Assembly: GCA_934659425.1 (NCBI GenBank)
Contig: CAKUHU010000002.1
Span: 124,001-188,000 of the forward strand
From: an uncultured Oscillospiraceae bacterium
GTDB lineage: Bacteria > Bacillota > Clostridia > Oscillospirales > Oscillospiraceae
Length of the DNA: 64,000 nucleotides
Reading direction: 5' to 3'
In this document: piece after piece, positions 16,140 through 25,045 of the stretch
Layout: every line of letters begins with the position of its first letter
Position numbering within the stretch: position 1 is the first letter of the stretch
The notes under the pieces: generated by a model
The model's input: only the letters and a program-made list of their open reading frames with translations
The model's database searches: none
Told to the model about the DNA's origin: nothing
Translations under genes and position numbers: made by a program

Positions 16140-18338
16140 ATGAAAAAGAGGAACCTGACAGCGATCGGACTGGTACTGGCGCTACTGCTGGGAACGGCCT
16201 CCCCTGTGCTGGCGGCGGAGCCGGCTCCGGCCCAGCTTGCGGAGGAGAGTGAGGGCTATCTCGCCTGGGATGAATTCATGTACCAGTACATGGAGGAGCA
16301 TCCGGAGCACTATGAGAGCTTTGACGCCGACACCTATTTTGCGGGGACCTACGGCGACTGGTACACCAAAGAGGAGTACATGGCGGATGTGGGGCTGGAG
16401 ACCGAGGAGGACTTTAAAGAGGACATGTGGTGGGAGTGGCTGCTCTCCGATGGGATCTATTCAAATGATGCCCTCTATGATGAGGTGGATGCCGCCTATG
16501 GGGCATATATTTTGGATTTCTATGAGAGCGGCCACCCCGGAGAGCTGGATGGCCTCAGGACCGAGGACCTGTTGGCGTGGCGGGGGTACACCGAGACTCT
16601 GACGCCGATGGAGCAGTATGGGAAGGACTGGGAGTTGGACAGCGAGGAGGCGGTCCGGCGCAATCTGCTGAAGGAGTATGCCCGGGACCGACTGAGAGTA
16701 GAGGAGCTCCACGCCGACTTCCTGGCATATCAAGCTGCCTGGCCTGAGAAGTGGGCGGATTTTGACGCCGACGACTGGTTCGCCGAAGGGCATTCTTTCG
16801 ACGAGAAGGAGGAGTACATGAACACCTGGAGCCTCCGCACCGAGGAGGAGTTTCAGGAGAGTATGTTCGTCGATTATGTGGAGAGCAACTACTGGTATTG
16901 GGAACTGGAGGAGAACGGCGGGTACACCCCCTGGCAGGGTGAAGAGGAGCAAGGGGAGTGCCCCCTCGCCCTGGTGGTGAACGGTTTCCCTGTGGAGGCG
17001 GAGCTGACGGCGGAGGACGGTGTGTCCTATCTGCCGGCGAAAGCGGCAAATGAAATTTTGGGGACGGCTTATGCTGAAGGACCTGTGGCCATTCGGGCTG
17101 CCGCCCAGGCTGCCGGCTGGGATGTGGCCTGGAACAGCCGTAACAATGAGGTGGTCCTGCTGGACAGGGAGGCTCTGATGGGCGGTGTTCTCCTGACTGC
17201 CGATGAGTTGGAGGAGATGCTGGCCGACGAAGATTCCGGGGCGTATCTGCGCCGGATAGGGGAGTTAGAGGGCAATTACATTAAGCAGGACTTTTCCCGG
17301 TTCGATGAGCTGATGAACCGCCTGCTGTCCGGGGCGGAGACCAAGGCGGGCCAGAGCTGCCGGACCACGGAGAATTGTGATCTGACCCTCACCGCCTTCA
17401 ACTCCCTGGATGGGGACAAGACCTATGCGGTCCATATCACCGCCGATGTCCTCGTACGGGATAACATCATCGACATGACACTGACGGCCAACGCCGGGGA
17501 GCTGCTGAGCCTTCTCTCTCAGCCCACGCTGGATAAGCTCGCCGCTGAGATGCCCAAGGTCACCCTTCAAAATCTCAAGACCCTGCTCACCGGCTGCAAG
17601 GCGGAGGTCATTTTGAATTTAGAGGAGGGGCGGCTGTACTGGAATATCCCGCTGCTGGCGGCCTTTGATGATATGCTCAACGAGGACACCTGGTACTCTT
17701 TGGATCTGGGCCTGGCCGAAGAGGGGACAGCGGCATGGAAGGCGTTGGCTGACCAGAAATGGAATACGGGGGCGCTTCTCTATGAGATGCTTCTTGCCGA
17801 GAGTGAGAGCGGCTATTGGGGCGCGGAGTATGCCTATGGTGAATTCCTTCGCGGCCGGGCAATGGCGTATGCGATTGCCGGCCCTCAGACAGTGGCAGAG
17901 GAAAATGGTGCTTTGACTTGGCACATGGATGCGGACAGTTTGGGTCAAATGCTGGCCATTGCTGACGGAGAGTGGGAAGCGGCTGCGGCGGCCTCTCAGC
18001 TTTTCCGGGAGATGGGGATAACAGTCTGTGTAGACCAAAGCGGGAAATTTTCCAGTGCCATGGTCCTCCGACTGGATATGGACGCCCTGGCTGGGAAGAT
18101 GACCGCAAGTCCGTGGTATGAAGCGGGGGAGACTGCCCTCATGACCTGGGTACTGAACCTGCTGGATTTCCGAGTCTCTGCCCAAGCTTCGGGAACGGCA
18201 GCCCAAGCCTCCGGGGCGGCTCAGTTCCACTGGAAAAACCAATTTAAGCTGGATGTGGAGAGCGGCTCTTCCCGGGAGGCTGTGGATAAGGAGCCCCGCA
18301 CCGCGCCTCCCGCCGGTGCGGAGATCATAGAGCTGTAA
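16140..18338 (+). CDS. Secreted protein with a copper-amine-oxidase-type stalk domain
   Basis: A 732-residue exported protein. A signal peptide (KKRNLTAIGLVLALLLGTASPVLAA) is followed by two copies of an acidic, aromatic repeat, about 44-102 and 192-256, each with DADxxF, a KEEYM-type segment, (L)xTEEEF/DF and W-rich end. A stalk-like domain (LALVVNGFPVEAELT to GWDVAWNSRNNEVVLLDRE) covers about 273-345. The rest (350-732) is an Ala-rich domain with no family I know. AGGAGGAA precedes the ATG at 16140; an upstream in-frame ATG at 16044 gives a non-signal leader and is rejected. Its position inside the topoisomerase pair is odd. Confidence 0.8.
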   Translation: MKKRNLTAIGLVLALLLGTASPVLAAEPAPAQLAEESEGYLAWDEFMYQYMEEHPEHYESFDADTYFAGTYGDWYTKEEYMADVGLETEEDFKEDMWWEWLLSDGIYSNDALYDEVDAAYGAYILDFYESGHPGELDGLRTEDLLAWRGYTETLTPMEQYGKDWELDSEEAVRRNLLKEYARDRLRVEELHADFLAYQAAWPEKWADFDADDWFAEGHSFDEKEEYMNTWSLRTEEEFQESMFVDYVESNYWYWELEENGGYTPWQGEEEQGECPLALVVNGFPVEAELTAEDGVSYLPAKAANEILGTAYAEGPVAIRAAAQAAGWDVAWNSRNNEVVLLDREALMGGVLLTADELEEMLADEDSGAYLRRIGELEGNYIKQDFSRFDELMNRLLSGAETKAGQSCRTTENCDLTLTAFNSLDGDKTYAVHITADVLVRDNIIDMTLTANAGELLSLLSQPTLDKLAAEMPKVTLQNLKTLLTGCKAEVILNLEEGRLYWNIPLLAAFDDMLNEDTWYSLDLGLAEEGTAAWKALADQKWNTGALLYEMLLAESESGYWGAEYAYGEFLRGRAMAYAIAGPQTVAEENGALTWHMDADSLGQMLAIADGEWEAAAAASQLFREMGITVCVDQSGKFSSAMVLRLDMDALAGKMTASPWYEAGETALMTWVLNLLDFRVSAQASGTAAQASGAAQFHWKNQFKLDVESGSSREAVDKEPRTAPPAGAEIIEL

Positions 18339-18391
18339 ATGAAGATACAGATTCAAAACTGAGCGGATCGGATAAACAGGAGGATGCCTCT

Positions 18392-18937
18392 ATGGAATGA
18401 CGCGGACTGGCCCTGTTCTTGACTTTCATGATGCTTTTGGCCCTCCTTCCCGCTGCTCTGGCGGAGGAGAGTGCAGTCCTCACGCCGCCCGGCTGGGTGC
18501 CGGAGGAGGAGTACGCCGTCTTCCCTGGCTCTGCCGCTTATGAGCAGGAGAACTGAGCGGTCATTTAGCAGGTCCGGGAGCAGCTGGCCTGGGGTGACAT
18601 CAACCTGGGCGTCCTCCCTCTGACGCTCCGGCAGGCCTATGAGAGGATTCCAAACTGGAACGCAGAGACCGGCTCCTACGACATGGGGGGCCTGTTTGAA
18701 AAGACCCTGCCGGAGCCAGCCGCCACTCTGTTATCTCAAAATTTCTTCTCCTGGGAGGAGACCTATGAAAACTACCTGGATAGCTGCAACTGGTGGGCCC
18801 GGAACAACGTGTTGGACCAGGATATTTGGGAGACTGTCCGGGGCCAGCTCTATTTGGAGATGAAGGCCGACCCCGCCGTCTCGCTCATCTTCGATGACGC
18901 CCTCTTTGAGATGGGGGTCATCGGCCTGTCAAAGTGA
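18392..18937 (+). pseudogene. Exported-protein pseudogene with three in-frame stops
   Basis: From an ATG at 18392 preceded by AGGAGG the frame reads a signal-peptide-like segment (GLALFLTFMMLLALLPAALAEE), then EEYAVFPGSAAYEQEN and a C-terminal part with FFSWEETYENYLDSCNWW and IFDDALFEMGVIGL. Stops interrupt it at codon 3 (TGA 18398), TGA 18554 and TAG 18566, with no frameshift. All three could come from TGG by a single G-to-A change. No functional family is recognised. Its style (acidic, Trp/Tyr-rich, exported) matches the stalk-domain gene just before it, so the two may have worked together. Confidence 0.75.
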
Positions 18938-18992
18938 TTTTATTTTGCAATATTTTGAGGAAAGATAACCCCGAGGATAAGGATGGATACCA

Positions 18993-21242
18993 ATGGCTAA
19001 GAAGAAATCTGCCGATGAGGTGAAGCGCCGCCCTGCCGATCCCAATGTGATGGGCCTGCGGGCAGAGGTGTTGGAGCAGCCCATTACCCAGACGTTGGAG
19101 ATCAATTACATGCCCTATGCCATGAGCGTCATCATCTCCAGGGCCATCCCGGAGATCGACGGCTTCAAGCCCTCCCACCGGAAGCTCCTGTATACCATGT
19201 ATACCATGAAGCTGCTGGGAGGTGCCCGGACCAAGTCGGCCAACATCGTGGGACAGACCATGAAGCTCAACCCCCACGGTGACGCGGCCATCTATGACAC
19301 CATGGTCCGGCTTTCCCGAGGGTATGGGGCGCTGCTGCACCCCTTTGTGGATTCCAAGGGCAACTTCGGCAAGGTCTATTCCCGGGATATGGCCTGGGCT
19401 GCCTCCCGATATACTGAGGCCCGGCTGGACGCCATTTGTGCCGAACTGTTTCGGGACATCGACCAGGACACGGTGGACTTCGTGCCCAACTACGATGGCT
19501 CTCTGACCGAGCCCACCCTGCTGCCCACCACCTTCCCCAATGTACTGGTGTCCGCCAACCAGGGCATCGCCGTGGGCATGGCCTCCAACCTGTGCGGTTT
19601 TAACCTCCGGGAGGTGTGCGAGGCCGCCATCGCCTTCATGAAGGATCCGGACTGCGACCTTCTCTCTATCCTGAAGGCCCCCGATTTCCCCACCGGCGGG
19701 GAGCTGCTCTATGACGGGGCGGTCATGGCAGACATCTATAACACTGGCCGGGGCTCCTTCCGGGTCCGGGCCAAGTGGCGGTATATCAAGGAAGAAAACA
19801 TCGTCGAGATCTATGAGATCCCCTATACCACCACTGCCGAGGCCATTATGGACAAGGTGACAGAGCTGGTAAAGGCGGGCAAGCTGAAAGAGATCGCCGA
19901 CATGCGGGATGAGACCGATTTGAACGGGCTGAAGCTGACCATCGACCTGAAGCGGGGCACTGACCCGGACAAGCTGATGGCCAAGCTGTTTAAGGCCACG
20001 CCGCTCCAGGACTCCTTTGCCTGCAACTTCAATATCCTCATTGCTGGCATGCCCAGGGTCATGGGTGTCCGGGGGATCTTGGAGGAATGGGTAGCCTGGC
20101 GGGTGGAGGGGGTCCGGCGGCGGACCTACTTCGTCCAGCAGCAGAAGAAGGATAAGCTGCACCTATTGAAGGGGCTGAAGAAGATCCTGCTGGACATCGA
20201 CCGGGCCATCCAGATTATCCGGGACACTGAGCAGGACGCGGAGGTGATTCCCAACCTGATGATCGGCTTTGGGATCGATCAGACCCAGGCGGGATATGTG
20301 GCGGATATTCGGCTTCGGAACATCAATAAGGAGTATATCCTGAAGCGGGTGTCTGAGACAGAGGAACTGGAAAAGGAGATCGCTGACCTGCAGGACATTT
20401 TGGACCATCCCGGACGGGTGAAGGGTATCATCGCCGGAGAGCTTCAGGAAGTGGTCAGGAAATATCCCTCTCCCCGGCGGACTGAGATCGTCTATGAGTA
20501 TCAGACCGCGGTGGAAGAGGAGCGCGTGGAGACGCCCGACTACCCGGTACATGTATTTTTGTCAAAAGAGGGATACTTGAAGAAGATCACGCCCCAGTCC
20601 CTCCGCATGGCCAGCGAACAGAAATACAAGGAGGGGGATGGGCCCTATCTCCGTTGGGAGGCCAGCAACCGGGATGAGCTGCTGGTCTTTACCGACAAAC
20701 AGCAGTGCTACAAGACAACTTTGGATAAATTTGACGACGCCAAGGCCAGTGTTCTGGGAGACTATCTGCCCACCAAGCTGGCCATGGACCCGGGAGAGAA
20801 CGCGGTATGGGCCTGCATCACCCGCGACTACTCCGGACATCTGCTGTTCTTCTTTGAAAACGGTAAGTGTGCCCGGGTGGAGCTGGCCGCCTATCAGACC
20901 CAGACCAGAAGGAAGAAGCTCACCGGGGCTTTCTCTGACAAGTCTCCCCTGGCGGCGGCGTATCATTTAAAGGAGGATCTGGAGATGGCTGTCACCTCCA
21001 GTGAGGGCCGGTGCCTGGTCTTCCACACCGCCGTATTGGCCCCCAAGTCCACCCGCAGCACCCAGGGAGTGGGCATCCTGGCACTGAGAAAGAGCGGCAC
21101 CCGCCTGGTGTCTGCCCTGCCGCTTGGCGAGACAGCCATCCAGGACCCTGCCCGCTACCGGGCCAGGTCCCTGCCGGCGGCGGGCTCCCTGCTGAAGCCG
21201 GAGGACCGGGGGGAGAAACAGTTATCCCTTTTGGAGGAGTGA
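18993..21242 (+). CDS. Divergent type IIA topoisomerase A subunit (GyrA/ParC-like)
   Basis: DNA-cleaving subunit of the pair with 13981-15969, 749 residues. The breakage-reunion domain is clear: MPYAMSVIISRAIPEIDGFKPSHRKLLY, then NPHGDAAIYDTMVRLSRG (93-110) and AASRYTEARLD with the catalytic Tyr at 140. Ala98 occupies the place of GyrA Ser83 of E. coli; the Asp87 equivalent (Asp102) is kept. A coiled-coil tower (about 380-480) and a C-terminal beta-pinwheel region follow (from about 510); the GyrA-box is not canonical (QTQTRRKKLTGAF), which fits a topoisomerase IV-like enzyme. ATG 18993 follows GGATGG, a moderate ribosome site. Confidence 0.9.
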   Translation: MAKKKSADEVKRRPADPNVMGLRAEVLEQPITQTLEINYMPYAMSVIISRAIPEIDGFKPSHRKLLYTMYTMKLLGGARTKSANIVGQTMKLNPHGDAAIYDTMVRLSRGYGALLHPFVDSKGNFGKVYSRDMAWAASRYTEARLDAICAELFRDIDQDTVDFVPNYDGSLTEPTLLPTTFPNVLVSANQGIAVGMASNLCGFNLREVCEAAIAFMKDPDCDLLSILKAPDFPTGGELLYDGAVMADIYNTGRGSFRVRAKWRYIKEENIVEIYEIPYTTTAEAIMDKVTELVKAGKLKEIADMRDETDLNGLKLTIDLKRGTDPDKLMAKLFKATPLQDSFACNFNILIAGMPRVMGVRGILEEWVAWRVEGVRRRTYFVQQQKKDKLHLLKGLKKILLDIDRAIQIIRDTEQDAEVIPNLMIGFGIDQTQAGYVADIRLRNINKEYILKRVSETEELEKEIADLQDILDHPGRVKGIIAGELQEVVRKYPSPRRTEIVYEYQTAVEEERVETPDYPVHVFLSKEGYLKKITPQSLRMASEQKYKEGDGPYLRWEASNRDELLVFTDKQQCYKTTLDKFDDAKASVLGDYLPTKLAMDPGENAVWACITRDYSGHLLFFFENGKCARVELAAYQTQTRRKKLTGAFSDKSPLAAAYHLKEDLEMAVTSSEGRCLVFHTAVLAPKSTRSTQGVGILALRKSGTRLVSALPLGETAIQDPARYRARSLPAAGSLLKPEDRGEKQLSLLEE

Positions 21243-21280
21243 CGGCGTGGATAGAGGGATCGCAGATACAGGGAGGTTTT

Positions 21281-22153
21281 ATGAAGCATAGTGCCGGCAG
21301 GCTCATCAAAAATTATTTCTTTATCGTGCTCAGCGCGGCGATCTACGCTCTGGCGTTTGACTGGTGCTTTGAGCCCAACGGCATTGCCTTCGGCGGCGTG
21401 ACAGGTTTGGCGCAGATTGTGAACCACTTCTTCTCCCAGGTGCCGGTGGGTGTTTTGGTGATCCTCTTCAACATCCCTCTGTTTCTGCTGGGGTGGAAGT
21501 TCTTGGGGGGACATCTGCTGATCTCCTCCCTGATCGCCATGGCGATCTCCTCCCTGTTTATTGATATTTTGGCCACATGGCATACCTTTCAGCCCATGGA
21601 GGATAAGCTGCTGGCCTGTATCTTCGGCGGTGTGTTGATGGGGGTCAGTATGGGGATGATCTTTCTCCAAGGGGCCACCACTGGCGGCACCGAGATCGTG
21701 GCACGGCTCTTGAAGCTGAAGCTGGCCTGGCTGCCTATGGGGAAGCTGCTTTTGGTGACCGACCTTGTGGTGATCGCGGCGGTGGCGGCGGCCTTTGGCG
21801 ATCTCCACAGCGCGCTCTATGGCGCGGTGTCCATGTATTTGTCTACCATGGTGATGGACTGGGTGCTCTACGGCTTGGACACCGCAAAGGTGGCCTATAT
21901 CATCTCCGATAAGCCCAATGAGATTGCCCAGGGCATCCTCCACGAGCTGGACCGGAGCGTGACCTATCTAAGTGGGGAGGGCGGCTACTCCGGCCAATCT
22001 AAGAAGGTGATCCTCTGTGCGTTTAAGCAGCGACAGATCGTGGCCATCAAGGAGATGGTGCGGCAGGTGGACCCGGAGGCTTTTATGATCGTTACCGCCG
22101 CCCACGAAGTGCTGGGAGAGGGCTTTAAAAGCTACCGCCAAGATGATTTGTAA
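21281..22153 (+). CDS. YitT family membrane protein
   Basis: A 290-residue integral membrane protein of the YitT family: five to six hydrophobic segments (about 10-180, e.g. IAFGGVTGLAQIV, FLQGATTGGTEIVARLL) and a soluble C-terminal DUF2179 domain (about 215-290, SVTYLSGEGGYSGQSKKVILC and QVDPEAFMIVTAAHEVLGEGF). The transported substrate is not known for the family. GGGAGG lies before the ATG at 21281; the longer frame upstream overlaps the topoisomerase gene and is not used. Confidence 0.92.
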   Translation: MKHSAGRLIKNYFFIVLSAAIYALAFDWCFEPNGIAFGGVTGLAQIVNHFFSQVPVGVLVILFNIPLFLLGWKFLGGHLLISSLIAMAISSLFIDILATWHTFQPMEDKLLACIFGGVLMGVSMGMIFLQGATTGGTEIVARLLKLKLAWLPMGKLLLVTDLVVIAAVAAAFGDLHSALYGAVSMYLSTMVMDWVLYGLDTAKVAYIISDKPNEIAQGILHELDRSVTYLSGEGGYSGQSKKVILCAFKQRQIVAIKEMVRQVDPEAFMIVTAAHEVLGEGFKSYRQDDL

Positions 22154-22198
22154 GGAGTTATTTTATCTTGTCGATTTCATCAGAAAGAAGGTTTTACC

Positions 22199-22798
22199 AT
22201 GCCAAATTGGGAGAAGGTCACTGAAAATCTGGAGAGTCGTGGCTTTGTTGTGAGGCGCTTTGCCACCGGAGAAGAGGCGGCGGCGTACATAGACAGCCAG
22301 ATCGACGCGAAGACGGTGGGGATGGGGGGCTCCGTTACCCTCCGGGATCTGGGGCTTTACGACCGCCTCTCTGCCCACAATACGGTCCATTGGCACTGGA
22401 GTGAGGAGGGCCCCGCCGCCCGGGAGGCCGCTTTTTTATCACAGGTCTATCTCACATCGGCAAATGGCCTGGCGGAGACGGGGGAACTCATCAACATCGA
22501 CGGGGTGGGCAACCGGGTATCCGCTACCCTCTATGGCCATGAAGCGGTCTATTTTGTGGTGGGTGCCAACAAGATCGCCCCCGATGCCGATGCCGCTTTG
22601 TGGAGGGCCCGGAACATTGCGGCCCCGAAAAACTGCCAAAGGCTGAGCATGAAGACCCCCTGCGCTGTTAGGGCAGATAGGTGCTATGACTGCAGCAGTC
22701 CCGAGCGGGGATGCAACATCTTTGTGACCTTGTGGCGCAAGCCGAAGGGGATCGCCAAGGTGGAAGTGATACTGGTAGAGGAAGAGCTGGGATACTAA
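22199..22798 (+). CDS. LUD-domain protein (lactate utilization type), first tandem copy
   Basis: A 199-residue LUD-domain (DUF162) protein related to LutC/YkgG and to the N-terminal part of LutB. Visible features are TVGMGGSVTLRDLGLYDRL, TGELINIDGVGNRVSATLYGH, FVVGANKIAPDADAALWRARNIAAPKN and a Cys-rich C-terminus (CAVRADRCYDCSSPERGC) that could bind metal or Fe-S. AGAAGG precedes the ATG. It is followed after 46 bp by a close paralogue. LutA and LutB partners are missing here, so a role in lactate oxidation is only a family-level guess. Confidence 0.88.
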   Translation: MPNWEKVTENLESRGFVVRRFATGEEAAAYIDSQIDAKTVGMGGSVTLRDLGLYDRLSAHNTVHWHWSEEGPAAREAAFLSQVYLTSANGLAETGELINIDGVGNRVSATLYGHEAVYFVVGANKIAPDADAALWRARNIAAPKNCQRLSMKTPCAVRADRCYDCSSPERGCNIFVTLWRKPKGIAKVEVILVEEELGY

Positions 22799-22844
22799 AG
22801 CGCCAAAAAACAGGAAAATAACAGACAGAAGGGTGGGCTTTTTG

Positions 22845-23444
22845 ATGCCGGATTGGGAGAAACTTACGAAGAATTTGGAGCGGCATGGCTTTGCCGTGAA
22901 GCGTTTTGCCACTGGGGAAGAGGCGGCGGCGTATATAGACAGCCAGATCGACGCCAAGACGGTGGGGATGGGGGGCTCCGTCACCCTCCGGGATCTGGGG
23001 CTTTACGACCGCCTTTCCGCCCACAATACGGTCTATTGGCATTGGAGCGAGGAGGGGACTGCCGCCCTGAAAGGGGCGGCAGCCGCCCAAGTCTACCTTA
23101 CATCGGTGAATGGCCTGGCAGAGACGGGGGAGCTTATCAACATCGATGGCACGGGAAACCGGGTGGCGGCCACCCTTTATAACCATGAGACGGTCTATTT
23201 CGTGGTGGGGGTCAACAAGATCGCCCCCGACGCCGACGCCGCTTTGTGGCGGGCCCGGAACATTGCCGCGCCGAAGAACGCTCAGCGTTTGGGGGTCAAG
23301 ACCCCCTGCGCTGTCCGGGGGGATAGGTGCTATGACTGCCGCAGCCCTGAGCGGATCTGCGGTGCGCTTGTGAGAATGCTCTACAAGCCCAAGGGGATCG
23401 CCAAGGTGGAAGTGGTGCTGGTGGAGGAAGAACTGGGCTACTGA
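22845..23444 (+). CDS. LUD-domain protein (lactate utilization type), second tandem copy
   Basis: Same length (199 aa) and architecture as the gene at 22199, with most residues identical through GEEAAAYIDSQIDAKTVGMG and the C-terminal KPKGIAKVEV. The Cys pattern is kept (CAVRGDRCYDCRSPERIC). The ATG at 22845 is chosen over the in-frame GTG 22833 because it matches the start of the first copy and has AAGGGTGGG upstream. Nucleotide identity is high over long runs, showing a fairly recent duplication. Confidence 0.88.
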   Translation: MPDWEKLTKNLERHGFAVKRFATGEEAAAYIDSQIDAKTVGMGGSVTLRDLGLYDRLSAHNTVYWHWSEEGTAALKGAAAAQVYLTSVNGLAETGELINIDGTGNRVAATLYNHETVYFVVGVNKIAPDADAALWRARNIAAPKNAQRLGVKTPCAVRGDRCYDCRSPERICGALVRMLYKPKGIAKVEVVLVEEELGY

Positions 23445-23468
23445 GACTGGGGAAAGGAGGCGGTGGAC

Positions 23469-24557
23469 GTGAAAAAAAGGGCGTTGGCTCTGGCCATAGT
23501 CGGGGGTCTTGTCCTGACAGGGTGTGAGGCGATGCTGGAACGGTCCTATGGATCCACCGCCGTCCATGTGGATAAGCCCACCACCGCGGAGGACACCTCC
23601 GTCCTCCGGGTGGAAAATTACCGGGAATTGCTCTCCGCTGTCTTGTACCTGGTCTCCCAGGGGGAGGAGGAGGGGACCATCCAGTTCCACAATTACGCCG
23701 GAGAGGTGGAGACGGACCTGACCGCAGCCTGCCTGGAGGTGGCGGCGGAGGACCCATTGGGGGCCTATGCGGTGGACTACATCAAGCATGAGGTCAACCG
23801 AGTGGTGTCCTATGACCAGGCGGTAGTGTCTATCCACTACCGACGCACGGCAGAGCAGATCCGCTCTATCGTCAACGTCACAGGGACCAGCGCCATTCGC
23901 GCCGAGCTGCAGGAGGCTCTGGCCCAGTTTTCCTCTGAGGTGATCCTCCGGGTGGCCTACTTCTCTGAGGACGAGGGCTCCATCGCCCGGCTCATCCGGC
24001 AGGCCTATTATGATGTCCCCTATGCCGCCTTGGGAATGCCCCAGGCAGATATCACCATTTATCCAGATACCGGCAGCCAGCGGTTGGTAGAGATTTTGCT
24101 TACCTATCCGGAGAGCGAGGAGCAGCTGCGGGAGAAGAGCGAGGAGCTGCTGGCACGGGTGGCGAATATTTCCGCGGCCTACTGGGGGATGGAGCCCCGC
24201 GCTGCTGCTGCCCGGGCGGGGATCGAGCTGAAGCTTTACACCAGCTATGCCCCAGAGGGCGGAGCCACTGCCTACGCGGCTTTGCTGGGAGGCTCTGCCA
24301 ACGCCGAGGGGATGGCGTTGGCGTATGCCTTGGTGTGCCAGCAGGCCGGGCTGACAGGCGAGGTGGTGGAGGGCACATATCAGGGTGAGGATTGGTTTTG
24401 GAACGCAGTCCAGTTTGCGGATGGAGAGCGGTTGTATATCGATCTGGCCATAGGGGGCGTGGTATTCCGCACTGCTGAGGAGTTCTCGGCGGACGGCTAC
24501 CAGTGGCTGGATGGCCCTCCGGTGGAGAAAACAGAGGGAGAGGAGCAGAAAACGTGA
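23469..24557 (+). CDS. Predicted lipoprotein with transglutaminase-like C-terminus
   Basis: A 362-residue protein with lipobox (LALAIVGGLVLTGC). The C-terminal part (about 255-345) has the transglutaminase-core pattern: SANAEGMALAYALVCQQAGL, then FWNAVQFADGERLYIDLAI, where the usual nucleophile Cys is replaced in the helix start (AEGMA), so it may be inactive as an enzyme. The N-terminal 230 residues contain mixed alpha/beta sequence with no known family. GTG 23469 is preferred over GTG 23463 for its spacing to AAAGGAGG. It may act in envelope peptide binding; this is inference. Confidence 0.75.
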   Translation: MKKRALALAIVGGLVLTGCEAMLERSYGSTAVHVDKPTTAEDTSVLRVENYRELLSAVLYLVSQGEEEGTIQFHNYAGEVETDLTAACLEVAAEDPLGAYAVDYIKHEVNRVVSYDQAVVSIHYRRTAEQIRSIVNVTGTSAIRAELQEALAQFSSEVILRVAYFSEDEGSIARLIRQAYYDVPYAALGMPQADITIYPDTGSQRLVEILLTYPESEEQLREKSEELLARVANISAAYWGMEPRAAAARAGIELKLYTSYAPEGGATAYAALLGGSANAEGMALAYALVCQQAGLTGEVVEGTYQGEDWFWNAVQFADGERLYIDLAIGGVVFRTAEEFSADGYQWLDGPPVEKTEGEEQKT

Positions 24558-24566
24558 TAATTTTCC

Positions 24567-24595
24567 TTTACAAGGGGGAAAATTTGTGATATATT
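24567..24595 (+). promoter_or_regulatory. Promoter of rpsO
   Basis: TTTACA (24567-24572), 17-nt spacer and TATATT (24590-24595). It leaves a leader of about 110 nt before rpsO, enough for an S15 autoregulatory structure, though I could not fit a known one. Confidence 0.75.
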
Positions 24596-24711
24596 GCTAA
24601 AGCGTGTAACCGTCCATTCGCTTGGAGATGGGGAAAGGCCTTGTATCAAGGGGGATTCACCCACCCATCCCTCAGCCCTTTGGACAGAAAATGAAGAAAG
24701 GTGGAACATCC

Positions 24712-24978
24712 ATGATTCGCAAAGACGAAAAGACGGCCGTGATCGAGGCCAACCGCACCCATCCCACAGATACCGGCTCTCCCGAGGTCCAGATCGCCAT
24801 TCTGACCACCCGCATCAATGAGCTCACCGAGCATCTGCGGGTCCACATCCACGACAACCATTCCCGCCGCGGACTGTATAAGATGATCGGCAAGCGCCGC
24901 AAGCTGCTGGATTATCTGGCAAAGAAGGACATTGAACGTTACCGTGCTATCATCGCCAAGCTGGGCATTCGGAAGTAA
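24712..24978 (+). CDS. rpsO: 30S ribosomal protein S15
   Basis: S15 binds the central domain of 16S rRNA early in 30S assembly. The 88-residue sequence is the family standard: [73 protein letters not shown]. The ATG at 24712 follows AAAGGTGG; the frame is open 90 bp further up without conserved sequence. It precedes pnp as in many bacteria, but a stem-loop and a structured leader separate the two. Confidence 0.97.
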   Translation: MIRKDEKTAVIEANRTHPTDTGSPEVQIAILTTRINELTEHLRVHIHDNHSRRGLYKMIGKRRKLLDYLAKKDIERYRAIIAKLGIRK

Positions 24979-24990
24979 GAATTGGAAATC

Positions 24991-25018
24991 AGGGTGGCGG
25001 GCTTGTCCCGCCACCCTG
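24991..25018 (+). terminator. Stem-loop after rpsO
   Basis: AGGGTGGCGGG pairs with CCCGCCACCCT around CTTGT. The tail (GTTCCCC) is poor in T, so it may be a partial terminator or an RNA 3'-end stabiliser between rpsO and pnp. Confidence 0.6.
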
Positions 25019-25045
25019 TTCCCCATTTAGCAGGAAGAAAACACT

